A DNA stretch of 48,215 bases, taken from the NCBI RefSeq assembly GCF_022548875.1, contig NZ_JAKZEW010000035.1, forward strand, positions 725-48,939. The letters run 5' to 3'. Position 1 is the first letter of the stretch; every line of letters begins with the position of its first letter. A program made the translations under genes and the position numbers. Of this stretch, positions 7,198-15,640 are shown in pieces. The stretch is from Glycomyces sp. L485. GTDB taxonomy: Bacteria > Actinomycetota > Actinomycetes > Mycobacteriales > Micromonosporaceae. A model generated the notes under the pieces. That model did no database searches. It was not told where the DNA came from and saw only the letters and a program-made list of their open reading frames with translations.

Positions 7198-8007
7198 CTA
7201 CCGGCGGCCCTCGGCGAGGCGCACGAGGTGGGCGTGCGCGTACTCGCACACCACCGCGTGGCGGTAGACCGCCGCGGGCACGTCGGTGTTCGAGTCGGCG
7301 CGGATGGCCAGGTCGCCGCACTGCCACCGCAGGAACGTCGGATCACCGGTGAGGTCGGTGAGGATCGACAGGATCGAGTCGTCGAAGCGCATGGAGTGGA
7401 CGGCCCGCCGGTACTCCTCGGGCGTCAAGCACAGCGCGAACGGCAGGTTCATCAGGCACAGCGCGGTCTGGATGTCCAGGTTGAGCACGCGGCGGCGGTG
7501 CGGCTCCGGGTCGAGCGGCGGCATGTCCAGGCCCGAGAAGTCCAGCCCCCGCGCCCGGACCGGCCCCGGGCCGAGCGCAGCCAGGACGTCGTAGACGTTG
7601 ATGTCGTGCTCGATCACCGCCCTGTCGCCGAGCCCGGCGAGGTCGAGCGGCCGCAGCCCCACCGGCTCGATCCGGGTCCCCTCGGCGTTGCGGACGATGA
7701 AGTTCAACAGGTTCGTCTCGATGACGAAATGCCGGATCAGCAGCTCGACGGCGAGCGGGGACACGAAGCGGCGCAGGAACCACAGGCACAGGACGTCCAT
7801 GGCCGTGTGCGCGGTCCAGCGGATCGGCGTGAGCCGCTTCGCGATCACGATGAGCACCGCGAGCACCCGCGAGACGGGCCTGGCGACCGGGTAAAGCCAG
7901 GTGCGGGTCCAGCGGCGCTGATCGTCGGCGACCATGCGGGCCACCGCCGGGTCGAGCGGCTTGGCCGGATCGGCGACGACCGCGTCCCACATCGACGGGT
8001 CAGACAT
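7198..8007 (-). CDS. Protein of unknown function, coupled to the ketosynthase fusion gene
   Basis: A 269-aa protein I do not recognise. Its ATG at 8007 overlaps the last 8 bp of the ketosynthase-fusion gene, so translation is probably coupled and the two products are likely to work together. Two hydrophobic stretches (VSRVLAVLIVIA and AMDVLCLWFL, residues 38-75) could bind the membrane. Conserved-looking polar patches are RHFVIETN, IEHDINVYDVL and, near residue 200, MRFDDSILSILTDLTGDPTFLRW. The His/Glu/Asp clusters might bind a metal, but no known motif is evident. The start was chosen over an upstream in-frame ATG because the latter would run deep into the preceding gene. Confidence 0.75.
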   Translation of the reverse strand: MSDPSMWDAVVADPAKPLDPAVARMVADDQRRWTRTWLYPVARPVSRVLAVLIVIAKRLTPIRWTAHTAMDVLCLWFLRRFVSPLAVELLIRHFVIETNLLNFIVRNAEGTRIEPVGLRPLDLAGLGDRAVIEHDINVYDVLAALGPGPVRARGLDFSGLDMPPLDPEPHRRRVLNLDIQTALCLMNLPFALCLTPEEYRRAVHSMRFDDSILSILTDLTGDPTFLRWQCGDLAIRADSNTDVPAAVYRHAVVCEYAHAHLVRLAEGRR

Positions 8008-9814
8008 GGTCGAGCTCCTCCAACTGGAGGGCGTAGAGCCGCGCGACGACCTTGGCGGTCTTGACGATCGCGTCGGCAGCGGCCTCGTCGACACGGTCGG
8101 AGGCGAGGATCGCCTGGAGCTTCGCGAAATGGTCGTCGTCGGCTTCACCGTGATAGGCGAGGAAGGCGACCTGGTCGTCCCCGAGGCCCAGCAGGTCCTT
8201 GAACCGCCGCGCCCACTCGGCGGCCTTGCCGGTGCCGAGGCCCTCGATGATGAACATCGCCCCGAGCAGTCCGACCGGGTCGGGTGCGCTCGCGGTGTGG
8301 AACATATAGGCCGACAGGGCCTCCGAGCCGATGTTCTTCTCGCCCGAGCGGATCTCGTCGAGCGAGCCGCCGCAGGCCACGAAATCCCGTTCGATCATCA
8401 TGAAGTCGCGGTGCTCCTCGGCGGCGTGGCCGATCGCGGCGCTGCGCAGATCGAAGTTCTCCACCGAGAAGTTCGACGCGGCCCGCGAGATCCACCGCGC
8501 GCCGTCGGCGACCTGCTGGCGCAGGTTGAACAGCAGCCTCCGGTAGTCCTCGATCGTCGCCGATCCGTCGGCGAGGCGGCGCATCACCGGGACCTCGTCG
8601 AGCCGCCGCTCGAAGTCCTCCCATACCGCCTCCAGCCGGGCGAAGACGGTCCCGCGCGCAGGAGCGGCCTCGCGAACCGGCGCCGGGGCCGGCGCCTCCC
8701 GATCGGCGTCCACGCAGGTCAGGTGCGCGAATGCGAACGAGAAGCGTCCCGACTCGGGCACGGCCAGCAGGATCGTCTGGCCGGGTTCGAAACGACCCGT
8801 CCGCCAGCACTCCTCCAAGGCGATGAAGATCGAGGCCGCCCCGGTGTTGCCGCGCGACTCCAGATTGGAGAACCACTTGTCGGTGTTCAAGGCCGAGCCG
8901 GAGGAGGCGATCTGGTCGAAGATGATGTCGCGGAAGGCGTTCGTGCTGTAGTGGCAGAGCACGTGGTCGAGCCGGTCGAGGTCGACCAGGCCCAGACGCG
9001 TCAGCTCCTTGAACTCGCGCAGCCCCGCCTCGGCCAGCGCACCGAGCGCGGCGGTGTCCTGGCGCAGCCGCATCATCCCCGCGTTCTCGGCCGCCGAGGC
9101 GGTACCGAGGTCCTGCCAGGTCTGCCCGGCCACCGGCTCGCCGCCGTCGCCCATCCCGGCGCGCATGCACACTTGGTGCTCGTGCGCGAGGGAGACGCCG
9201 CGGACCCAGTCGACGCGCAGCGACGGCCGGTCCGGGCGCGGCCGGGGCTCGACGACTACCGCGCCCGCGCCGTCGGAGAGCATCCACCGCAGGAAGTGCG
9301 CGTCGGCCTCCCCACGGTTGAACCGCGAGTGGCGCAGCCACCGGCTGGACAGCTCCGAGCCGACCACCGCGGCGCGGCGCAGGTCGCCGAGCCGGACTTT
9401 CGCGGCGGCCGCGTCGAGCGCAGCGAGACTCGACGCGCACACCCCGGCGGCCGACAGCAGCTGCATCGGGCCGCCGCCGAGCCGCCCGTGCACCATCGAC
9501 GCGAAGCCCGGCACGAGCAGGTCCCCTTGGGTGGTAGCGGTAGCGAGCATGTCCAGCTCGCCCGCGCCGAGACCGCGGTCGGCAAGTGCTTCGCGAAGCG
9601 CCGCGGCGGCCAGCTCCTCGTTCAGCTCGGTCGTGCGGCCCTGCGCGTCGAGCGCATAATGGCGCGAGGTGATCCCGTTGGCGGCCAGAATTCGGCGGCG
9701 CAGCCGGTCGCCGCGCTCGTCGACGCCGCCGAGACGCCCGGCGATCTCGTCGTTCGCGACCGGCGGCCCAGGAAGGTACGAGCCGGCGGCGGTGATGAAG
9801 GCGGTCTCAGTCAT
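8000..9814 (-). CDS. Ketoacyl synthase III fused to haem-oxygenase-like di-iron domain
   Basis: A 604-aa two-domain protein. Residues 1-365 form a KAS III/FabH-like thiolase fold with the triad Cys126 (SAAGVCASS), His288 (CHYSTNAF) and Asn323 (SRGNTGAAS), which should condense an acyl starter with a malonyl-type extender. After an Ala/Pro-rich linker (372-388), residues 390-604 resemble the TenA/PqqC-like 'iron-containing redox enzyme' group: EEH at 466-468, Glu524 (FIIEGLG) and H555-x3-D559-x2-H562, the spacing seen in haem-oxygenase-like di-iron oxidases such as UndA and CADD. The first-helix ligands are less clear. The start is uncertain; the ATG at 9814 fits the FabH N-terminus, but GGAGG is only 1 nt before it. 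The product is unknown; an oxidised or shortened beta-ketoacyl-derived lipid is a guess. Confidence 0.88.
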   Translation of the reverse strand: MTETAFITAAGSYLPGPPVANDEIAGRLGGVDERGDRLRRRILAANGITSRHYALDAQGRTTELNEELAAAALREALADRGLGAGELDMLATATTQGDLLVPGFASMVHGRLGGGPMQLLSAAGVCASSLAALDAAAAKVRLGDLRRAAVVGSELSSRWLRHSRFNRGEADAHFLRWMLSDGAGAVVVEPRPRPDRPSLRVDWVRGVSLAHEHQVCMRAGMGDGGEPVAGQTWQDLGTASAAENAGMMRLRQDTAALGALAEAGLREFKELTRLGLVDLDRLDHVLCHYSTNAFRDIIFDQIASSGSALNTDKWFSNLESRGNTGAASIFIALEECWRTGRFEPGQTILLAVPESGRFSFAFAHLTCVDADREAPAPAPVREAAPARGTVFARLEAVWEDFERRLDEVPVMRRLADGSATIEDYRRLLFNLRQQVADGARWISRAASNFSVENFDLRSAAIGHAAEEHRDFMMIERDFVACGGSLDEIRSGEKNIGSEALSAYMFHTASAPDPVGLLGAMFIIEGLGTGKAAEWARRFKDLLGLGDDQVAFLAYHGEADDDHFAKLQAILASDRVDEAAADAIVKTAKVVARLYALQLEELDHV

Positions 9815-9858
9815 GCCTCCATTGAGCACCTCTGGAAGCGCCCGCGGCATCGGCTGAG

Positions 9859-9889
9859 GTACTCAAACCGGTGCGCGAACGTACTCAAA
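9859..9889 (-). promoter_or_regulatory. Two TTTGAGTAC direct repeats (MacR-like half-sites)
   Basis: On the minus strand TTTGAGTAC occurs at 9889-9881 and again at 9867-9859, 22 bp (two helical turns) apart. They lie between the response-regulator stop and the ketosynthase-fusion start. The MacR regulator of Streptomyces coelicolor is reported to bind the inverted repeat TGAGTAC-N2-GTACTCA; here each half-site lacks a good second half. Control by the adjacent regulator is inferred. Confidence 0.55.
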
Positions 9890-10526
9890 TCCCGCCGTCG
9901 ATCCCGTGCTCGATCGCATAGCGCACCAACTGGGCCCGGTTGTGCAGCTGCAGCTTGCTGAGCGTGCGCTGCACATGGTTCTGGACGGTCCGGTGCGACA
10001 GGTACAGCCGCGCCGCGATCTCCTTGTAGGTCAATCCCTTCGCGACCAGGCGCAGGACCTCGGTCTCCCGCTCGGACAGACTCGGATGCCCCTCGGGCGC
10101 TTCGGCGTTCGCCAACCGCCGATACTCGCCGAGGACCATGCCCGCCAGGCCCGGCGTGAACACCGCGTCGCCGGCGGCGACCCGCTCGACCGCTTCCACC
10201 AGCTCGGGGGCCGACGCCGACTTCACCAGATAGCCGCGCGCGCCCGACTTCACCGCCTCCAGGACGTCGGCCGACTCGCCGCTGGCCGACAGCACCAGCA
10301 CCTTTGTCGGGCAGTCCTCGCCGAGCCCCCGCAGAACCTCCACACCAGACAGATCCGGCAGCTGCATGTCGAGGATCGCCACCTCGGGGCCCATCCGCCG
10401 GATCGCTGCCAGCGCCGCGCGCCCCTCGCCCACGCTCGCCAGCACCCGATGCCCGGCCTCGGTCAGGTCCCGGCTGATCGCCTCCCGCCAGATCGGATGG
10501 TCATCGACCACTATGAGCGTCGCCAT
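9885..10526 (-). CDS. NarL/LuxR-family response regulator (MacR-like)
   Basis: A 213-aa DNA-binding response regulator. The receiver domain (1-120) has the acidic pocket VVDDH at 7-10, phospho-acceptor Asp53 (ILDMQLPD) and the lysine in GYLVKSAS. The C-terminal LuxR-type helix-turn-helix begins at LSERETEVLRLVAKG and contains RTVQNHVQRTLSKL. The gene overlaps the end of the kinase gene by 26 bp, so the two are co-translated. The cognate kinase has a MacS-type N-terminus and the TGAGTAC repeats just downstream resemble MacR sites, so I expect it to control the ketosynthase-fusion operon. Confidence 0.93.
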   Translation of the reverse strand: MATLIVVDDHPIWREAISRDLTEAGHRVLASVGEGRAALAAIRRMGPEVAILDMQLPDLSGVEVLRGLGEDCPTKVLVLSASGESADVLEAVKSGARGYLVKSASAPELVEAVERVAAGDAVFTPGLAGMVLGEYRRLANAEAPEGHPSLSERETEVLRLVAKGLTYKEIAARLYLSHRTVQNHVQRTLSKLQLHNRAQLVRYAIEHGIDGGI

Positions 10527-11634
10527 CGGTCCTCCCCCGCGAGCGCGGCACCCGCATCTCGACTTCCGTTCCCTGACCGGGAACCGACTCGACGGCGACC
10601 TTGCCGCCGAGCTCGGTTACCCGGCCCTCGATCGACTGGGCCACGCCCAGGCGGCCTTCGGCCTCGGCCTCGGCGAGGCGCCCCGGCTCGATCCCCGGGC
10701 CGTTGTCCCGCACCGTCACCGTGACCGACTCGGCGTCATCCTCGACCAGCAGCCACACCCGCGTCGACGGCGGACAGTGGTCGCGCACGTTGTCGAGCGC
10801 GCTGGCGACCGCCGCGGCGAGCTGGTGGGCGGCGTGCGCGGGCAGCCGCACCGGCACGGCCGGGGCGGCGATCGTCACCGCGTCTGCGGAGTGGCGGCCG
10901 AGCAGTCCGCGCACGTCGCGCTGCCCGTCGAGCGGGTGGCGGTAGGACTCGGAGGTGATGAGCGAGCGCAGCGACGCCTCCTGCTCCCCCGCGAGGCGGC
11001 CCAGTTCGGCGGCTTCGCCGCCGATCGCGTTGCCGCGCCGCTGGACCAGCGCGAGCACCTGGAGCACCGAGTCGTGGATGTCGCGCGCGAGCCGTTCGCG
11101 TTCGCGTGCGGCGGCATTGCGCGCGGCGGCCTGGCCCAGGCGCTCCTCGGCCTCGACGCCGAGCCGCGTCAGGTGGCCGACCATGAGTCCGGTCAGGACG
11201 AGAAGCACCGCCTCGCTGAAGGTGTTCTCGCTGACGCCGCCGCGGAAGACCGTGCCGACGCCGGCGACGATCGCCCCGGCGACGACGCCGCTGCGCCTTC
11301 CCCGGGCCACCGCCCAGGCCAGTACTGCGCCGGCGAGCCACGGCCCCACGGAGACCGGCGTCGTCCGCCCCTCGACGGCGAACACCCAGGCCGAGGCGAT
11401 GACCGCGGCGACCGTGACCGCCAGGTCGATGTAGAGCAGAGCGGGACGGTAGCCGCGGTGGGTGTACAGGTAGCCGACCGACCCGGTCCATGCCGCGATC
11501 GCCGCCACGAGCAGGAAGGCGAGGGCCGGACGCGCGAGAGAGTCGAACATCAGAGCGCAGAGGACCACCGGATAGCCCAGGGCGGCGAACCGGAAGACCG
11601 CGATCGCGCGCCGCAGTTGCGTCTGAATGCCCAC
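10501..11634 (-). CDS. MacS-type membrane sensor histidine kinase
   Basis: A 377-aa kinase. The N-terminal part (10-155) has about five to six membrane helices with the GYLYTHRGYRPALLYIDL segment typical of the actinobacterial MacS (DUF5931) group. A HisKA_3 dimerisation domain follows with His187 in RDIHDSVLQVLALVQRR, then an HATPase domain with the DNGPGI box near residue 314. The start is GTG at 11634. No extracellular sensor domain exists, so the signal is probably within or near the membrane. It is first in a leftward operon with the response regulator, ketosynthase fusion and the unknown gene, and is divergent from the patatin gene. Confidence 0.92.
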   Translation of the reverse strand: MGIQTQLRRAIAVFRFAALGYPVVLCALMFDSLARPALAFLLVAAIAAWTGSVGYLYTHRGYRPALLYIDLAVTVAAVIASAWVFAVEGRTTPVSVGPWLAGAVLAWAVARGRRSGVVAGAIVAGVGTVFRGGVSENTFSEAVLLVLTGLMVGHLTRLGVEAEERLGQAAARNAAARERERLARDIHDSVLQVLALVQRRGNAIGGEAAELGRLAGEQEASLRSLITSESYRHPLDGQRDVRGLLGRHSADAVTIAAPAVPVRLPAHAAHQLAAAVASALDNVRDHCPPSTRVWLLVEDDAESVTVTVRDNGPGIEPGRLAEAEAEGRLGVAQSIEGRVTELGGKVAVESVPGQGTEVEMRVPRSRGRTDGDAHSGR

Positions 11635-11748
11635 ACTGAGATTCTTTCAGTCCGCTCCCGCGGAGCTTGGACCGGACAAAGCAGCCTCGAACGGTTATCA
11701 TGTGACAGAACTGGTTCCGCCGCATCAGCCCTCAGCCGAGGAGGCCGC

Positions 11749-12810
11749 GTGCGCGACATCTACGACCCGATGGCGGATCGATACTGGGCCGACGACCACC
11801 CGGTGCTGGAGCTCCTCCGCTGCCGCGGGCGATCGGGCGCCGGCCCCGGCGGCCACGGCGACGGCCACCGGCTCGGACTCGCCGTAGAAGGCGGCGGCAT
11901 GCGCGGGGTCGTCTCGGCGGCTATGCTCACCGCGCTCGACGACCTGGGGCTCCGTTCGGCGTTCGACGCGATCTACGGCTGCTCGTCCGGCGCGGTCAAC
12001 GGCGCCTACTTCACCGCGGGCGACACCTGGTACCCGCTCACCATCTACTTCGACGACCTGCTCACCAGGCGCTTCGTCGACAAGCGGCGGTTCCTCAAGG
12101 GCCGCCCGGTGCTCAACCTCGACTACGTCTTCGAAGAGGTCCTGGAGACGGTCAAGCCCCTCGACTACGAGAGGATCCTCGAAGACCCCGTCTCGTTCCA
12201 AGTGTCGGTCACACTCGTCGACGAACTGGAGACCCTCAGCGTCGACGACTTCGCCTCCAAGGACGACCTCAAGGAGGGGATCCGGGCCAGCTGCTGGCTC
12301 CCCGTCGCCGTCCCCGGCGCCGGGAGCTTCCGCGGCAGCCGCGCGATCGACGGCGCCGTCCTCACCGCTCACCCCTACGCGCTCGCGCTGCGCGACGGAT
12401 GCACCCATGTGCTCTCGCTGAGCACCAAGCCGCTGCGGCCGCCGCCGAAGCGGGTCACGGCGGGCAAGCGCTTCTCCGCGACCTACATGGAGCGCATCCG
12501 GCCCGGCCTCGGCAAGGGCCACCTCGAATCGCTCGACCGCTACCGGGGCCAGCGACGGCAGCTCCAGGAGTGGATGACCGAGCCCGGCCCCGGCCCGTAC
12601 GTCCTCGACTTGGCCCCGCTGCCGTGGATGGCCGAGGTGGGCCGCCAGGAGCTGGCCCTCGACAAGATCATGGCGGCGGCGCGGCAGGCCCACGCCGTCA
12701 TGGCCGCGGCCGTCGAAGCCGTACCCGTCTCCGAGCTGCGCGACGGCCGCTTCGCCTCCCTGCCCAGGTTCGTGAACGTCAGGGAGAACCGAACAGAAAG
12801 CCGAGATTGA
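11749..12810 (+). CDS. Patatin-like phospholipase
   Basis: A 353-aa serine lipid acyl hydrolase. The oxyanion loop GGGMRG is at 48-53, the nucleophile motif G-C-S79-S-G at 77-81, and the catalytic Asp of the dyad in D201-G-A, all in patatin order. The reading frame is open far upstream, so the start is a judgement: GTG at 11749 with GAGGAGG 4 bp before it is preferred over the ATG at 11770. There is no signal peptide, so it should act on cytosolic-side lipids. It is divergent from the MacS-type kinase gene, so shared control is possible but not shown. Confidence 0.88.
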   Translation: MRDIYDPMADRYWADDHPVLELLRCRGRSGAGPGGHGDGHRLGLAVEGGGMRGVVSAAMLTALDDLGLRSAFDAIYGCSSGAVNGAYFTAGDTWYPLTIYFDDLLTRRFVDKRRFLKGRPVLNLDYVFEEVLETVKPLDYERILEDPVSFQVSVTLVDELETLSVDDFASKDDLKEGIRASCWLPVAVPGAGSFRGSRAIDGAVLTAHPYALALRDGCTHVLSLSTKPLRPPPKRVTAGKRFSATYMERIRPGLGKGHLESLDRYRGQRRQLQEWMTEPGPGPYVLDLAPLPWMAEVGRQELALDKIMAAARQAHAVMAAAVEAVPVSELRDGRFASLPRFVNVRENRTESRD

Positions 12811-12813
12811 ATC

Positions 12814-12951
12814 CCGCACCAAAGCGGTCAAGTGCGGCTACGAGTTCCCGTGGCTCCGTATCGGCCTCAGCCGTGCCGTCCTGGCAGCCGAACGCCTCGA
12901 CCACCCAGAGGCCGCCGGGCGGGCGCTATGGCGCTTCTCCAACAGGTTCCG
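12814..12951 (+). pseudogene. Possible gene remnant between patatin and sulfotransferase
   Basis: One plus-strand frame reads as protein-like text (KAVKCGYEFPWLRIGL, then SRAVLAAERLDHPEAAGRAL) and ends TAA at 12958-12960, but it has no start codon or ribosome site and an upstream stop in frame. I cannot name the family. It may be the tail of a decayed gene or chance, since GC-rich frames are often open. Confidence 0.25.
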
Positions 12952-12983
12952 ATCGACTAAGGCCGACCCCGGCTCGCGCGGTC

Positions 12984-14186
12984 TCAGCGCATGCGCAGCT
13001 GTTGGATCGTGTTCGGGTAGTCGCCGAAGGCCCGCTCGACGTCGCCGGTGGACAGGCCGTACCGCGCCAGCTCGTATTCGTGGGCGCGGCCGATGCCCGG
13101 GCCGGCCAGGGCCGCGTCGAGGTTCGCGGCGTCCGCATCGGTCCACCGCGCGCCGATCCGCTCGTACAGCATCGGCGTGCCGCCGAACGGGTCGGCCATG
13201 AGGCTCGCGTACGGGATGTCGATGATCGACTCCCGAGGCAGGACGGTCCGGGCCTTGCGGGCGCGCTCGATCGAGTCGGCCGTCAGCTCCAGCCAGGTCG
13301 ATCCGATCCGGTGCAGGTCGGGGCCGCGGACGTGGAGCGCCATCGACGTCTCCACCAGGCTGCACAGCGAACCGATGACGGTGACCGGGTCGCGGTGGAT
13401 CCACACGATCACCGCGTCGGGGAACGTGGCGCGGATGAGCGGGAGGTGGTCGAGGTGGGCGGGCGAATCGAGGATCCAGCGGGCCGGGGCCCGCCCGTGC
13501 TGGAGGACTTGGAGGGCCCGCTTGAGGTAGTCGTAGTCGGGCGCGAAGTCGTGTCCGGCGAGCCGATCGCGGTAGTCGGGCATGTCGGCGCGCCTGAGGT
13601 GGTGGGTGCCGTGGGGGAGCAGGTGGATGCAGTCGTCGGGCTTCGCGGGGTCGAAGCCGTGGGCGGCCGCGTACTTCGGCGCGAGGCGCCGCGTCGACTT
13701 CAGCAGCTGCGCCAGCGATTTGACGCGCTGCTTCCGTTCCCGTTCGGGCTGTTCGAGGTCGGTGTGGAACATCTCCCACAACAGCGGCGCGCGATGCCCG
13801 GCGGCGCGTGCGATGACCTCGCGGGTGAGTGTGGTGGCGGTGCGGGGGAGGCCGACGATGAAGACCGGGCTCGCGATGGGCTCTTCGCCGATGGCGGGCC
13901 GCTCGCGCAGGAGCCGCATGACGCGCAGCCGGTTCTGCACGCGCAGTTGGAGGTCGGCCAGGGCGGTCTGCCAGCCGACGGCGGTCATGTTCTCCACTTT
14001 GGAGTAGGAGTGCAGGAGCGCGCGGAAGCCGTCGAGGAAGGCCTCGTCGCCCTCGACGGTGCCGCCGCCGGCCTGCTCGGCCTTGGAGAGGAGGAGGTCG
14101 AAGACATGTTCGGGGGTGCGCTGGCCGGCGACGGTGGGCCCCAGCAGGGCGTTGAGGAGTCGGGTGCTGGTCGGTATGCTCGGCAT
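12984..14186 (-). CDS. Sulfotransferase family protein
   Basis: A 400-aa enzyme of the PAPS-dependent sulfotransferase superfamily, which transfers sulfate to hydroxyl or amino groups. The 5'-phosphosulfate loop is IVGLPRTATTLT (110-121) and the 3'-phosphate motif IHRDPVTVIGSLCSL lies near residue 225. The long helical N-terminal region (1-100) is typical of the actinobacterial group that resembles eukaryotic carbohydrate sulfotransferases. The second of two in-frame ATGs (14186) is chosen because GGAGG is 5 bp upstream. The acceptor is unknown and there is no linked pathway. Confidence 0.88.
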   Translation of the reverse strand: MPSIPTSTRLLNALLGPTVAGQRTPEHVFDLLLSKAEQAGGGTVEGDEAFLDGFRALLHSYSKVENMTAVGWQTALADLQLRVQNRLRVMRLLRERPAIGEEPIASPVFIVGLPRTATTLTREVIARAAGHRAPLLWEMFHTDLEQPERERKQRVKSLAQLLKSTRRLAPKYAAAHGFDPAKPDDCIHLLPHGTHHLRRADMPDYRDRLAGHDFAPDYDYLKRALQVLQHGRAPARWILDSPAHLDHLPLIRATFPDAVIVWIHRDPVTVIGSLCSLVETSMALHVRGPDLHRIGSTWLELTADSIERARKARTVLPRESIIDIPYASLMADPFGGTPMLYERIGARWTDADAANLDAALAGPGIGRAHEYELARYGLSTGDVERAFGDYPNTIQQLRMR

Positions 14187-14533
14187 ACGTTCCTCCATGT
14201 CTGCCGATAGTCGGGGATCGGAGACATTCTCTCACAACACTCTGTAGTGGTTCGATGTCCGAAAGGTTGCCGAAAGCGGCGCAACGGCGACGCTGCGGGT
14301 CTGCAATGAGCATGCAAGCCTGGTTGCGGGGTCGTGTTCGCGCACCGGGACACCGAGTTTGTTCGGGTGGAGCGGGTGTACGCGCTCTGGGCCGGAGCTA
14401 CGCGGAGGTGACAACCGCGCCCGCGATGAGCTGTGCGATGCCGTCGCGCTCCGCTTGCCCCGTGAGCATGGCGGGCGTCGGTCGGTCCATATCAGTCTCT
14501 GCCTCAAGGAGGCGGTGATCGGCTCAGGCGGCC
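14187..14533. other. Intergenic stretch with no recognisable gene
   Basis: This 347-bp stretch separates two leftward genes. Open frames exist on both strands, but none has a ribosome site together with protein-like content. I see no RNA gene. It presumably holds the sulfotransferase promoter at its left edge. Confidence 0.5.
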
Positions 14534-14932
14534 TCACAGGGTCGGGAGGATCCGTTCGAAGAACTCCCGGTCGCCCTCGAAGATCGGCACCATCGCGAGG
14601 AACTCCTCCGGAGTGACCCACTGGGTCTCACTCACTTCGCCCGGATCGGGGACCACCTCGCCGGGCTCGGCCTCGGCCGTCCACCAGTGCAGGACGAACG
14701 AACCGTCGTCGGTCGACGACTCCCAGACCTTCGCCGAGGGCGCCACTTCGAGTCCGACCTCTTCTCGGACCTCGCGGACGAGCGCGTCCGACTGGGATTC
14801 GCCGGGCTCGATCGTGCCGCTCAGCGGCGCCCAGTATCCGGGCCTGCGAGCCTCAGGGCCGCGCCGGATGACGAGCACTTTCCCCCCGCGCCTGAGGACC
14901 GCGACGATCGCCTCCCGGTTCGAGGTCACCAC
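14534..14932 (-). CDS. NUDIX hydrolase
   Basis: A 132-aa single-domain protein. The complete Nudix box G-x5-E-x7-REVREEVGL occupies residues 39-61, with all metal-binding glutamates present. It should hydrolyse a nucleoside diphosphate linked to another group; the overall look (VLVIRRGPEARRPGYWAPLSG) is of the MutT-like house-cleaning type. Its ATG overlaps the end of the upstream DinB-like gene by 7 bp, indicating translational coupling. Confidence 0.92.
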   Translation of the reverse strand: MVTSNREAIVAVLRRGGKVLVIRRGPEARRPGYWAPLSGTIEPGESQSDALVREVREEVGLEVAPSAKVWESSTDDGSFVLHWWTAEAEPGEVVPDPGEVSETQWVTPEEFLAMVPIFEGDREFFERILPTL

Positions 14933-15468
14933 CTCTTGCGCTCCTCCCGCCAGGAGCGCATCGGCTCGGGCAGCTCCATGCGGGCGAACTTCCCCGTCCA
15001 GTCGGCCGCCTTGTAGCCGATGTCCAGGTCGGTGTGGTGCAGTTCGACCTCGGTCAGGCGCCGGGGGAGGAGCAGCGCTGCGCTGAACAGCGGGCCGTCG
15101 AGGACGCGCACCTCGGTCCGCCAGGCGGCGTCGGTCAGCGACTCGGCCTCAGCGGCGAAGGCCTCGGCGGACTCGGCGACGTCATCGCGCAGGTCGTCCG
15201 CCGAGCGCCCGGCGCCCGCCTCGATGTCCGCGTCCCGCGCTTCGGCGCGCACGTAGGCCGGGGTCTCGATTCCCGTCCGGGCCCAGTCGAGGAGGTTCCG
15301 CATTGCGTCGGCGTTCCTGGCGACGTGGGTGAGGAGGTGGCCCCGCGTCCATCCCGGCAGGAGCGACGGCCGGCGCACCTCGTCATCGGTCAGGCGCCCG
15401 ACTGCGGCGACCAGTCGGTTGGTCGCGACTTGCAGTGCGCTCAGCAGCTCGGCTCGTTCGGTGGTCAT
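14926..15468 (-). CDS. Maleylpyruvate isomerase family (DinB/MDMPI) protein
   Basis: A 180-aa helical-bundle protein of the actinobacterial mycothiol-dependent maleylpyruvate isomerase type. LLPGWTRGHLLTHVARNADAM (37-57) supplies one metal-binding His, and VELHHTDLDIGY near residue 140 supplies the others, the usual three-His site of the DinB superfamily. In actinomycetes such proteins are mycothiol-dependent enzymes or thiol transferases. The partner NUDIX gene overlaps it, but no substrate is suggested by context. Confidence 0.82.
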   Translation of the reverse strand: MTTERAELLSALQVATNRLVAAVGRLTDDEVRRPSLLPGWTRGHLLTHVARNADAMRNLLDWARTGIETPAYVRAEARDADIEAGAGRSADDLRDDVAESAEAFAAEAESLTDAAWRTEVRVLDGPLFSAALLLPRRLTEVELHHTDLDIGYKAADWTGKFARMELPEPMRSWREERKRW

Positions 15469-15544
15469 GATCGCATCGTATCGACCTTCCGGCCTCGCAG
15501 GGAAGTCCAGCTCGACTCCAGCCCCGCGAGGTCGCGTCGGGCGA

Positions 15545-15640
15545 CCCGCCCACGCCGATGCCGTGCGGGGTGAGTTTCGCGGCGATGACCGCGCCCGACG
15601 TGACCGCTTCGAGGCAGCCGGTGTTCCCGCAGCTCAGCCG
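15545..15640 (-). pseudogene. ROK-family (glucokinase/repressor) remnant
   Basis: A short minus-strand frame reads LSCGNTGCLEAVTSGAVI, matching the zinc-binding signature CGxxGCLE of ROK kinases and repressors. Nothing of the N-terminal ATP-binding or helix-turn-helix part is nearby; the upstream side runs straight into the 3' end of the ABC transporter gene. It is therefore a decayed fragment left by deletion. Confidence 0.65.

Noticed and set aside
10366-11748. Rightward open frame continuous with the patatin gene
   Set aside because: It is antisense to the response regulator and kinase, has no similarity to anything and is only an upstream extension; the patatin starts at a ribosome site at 11749.
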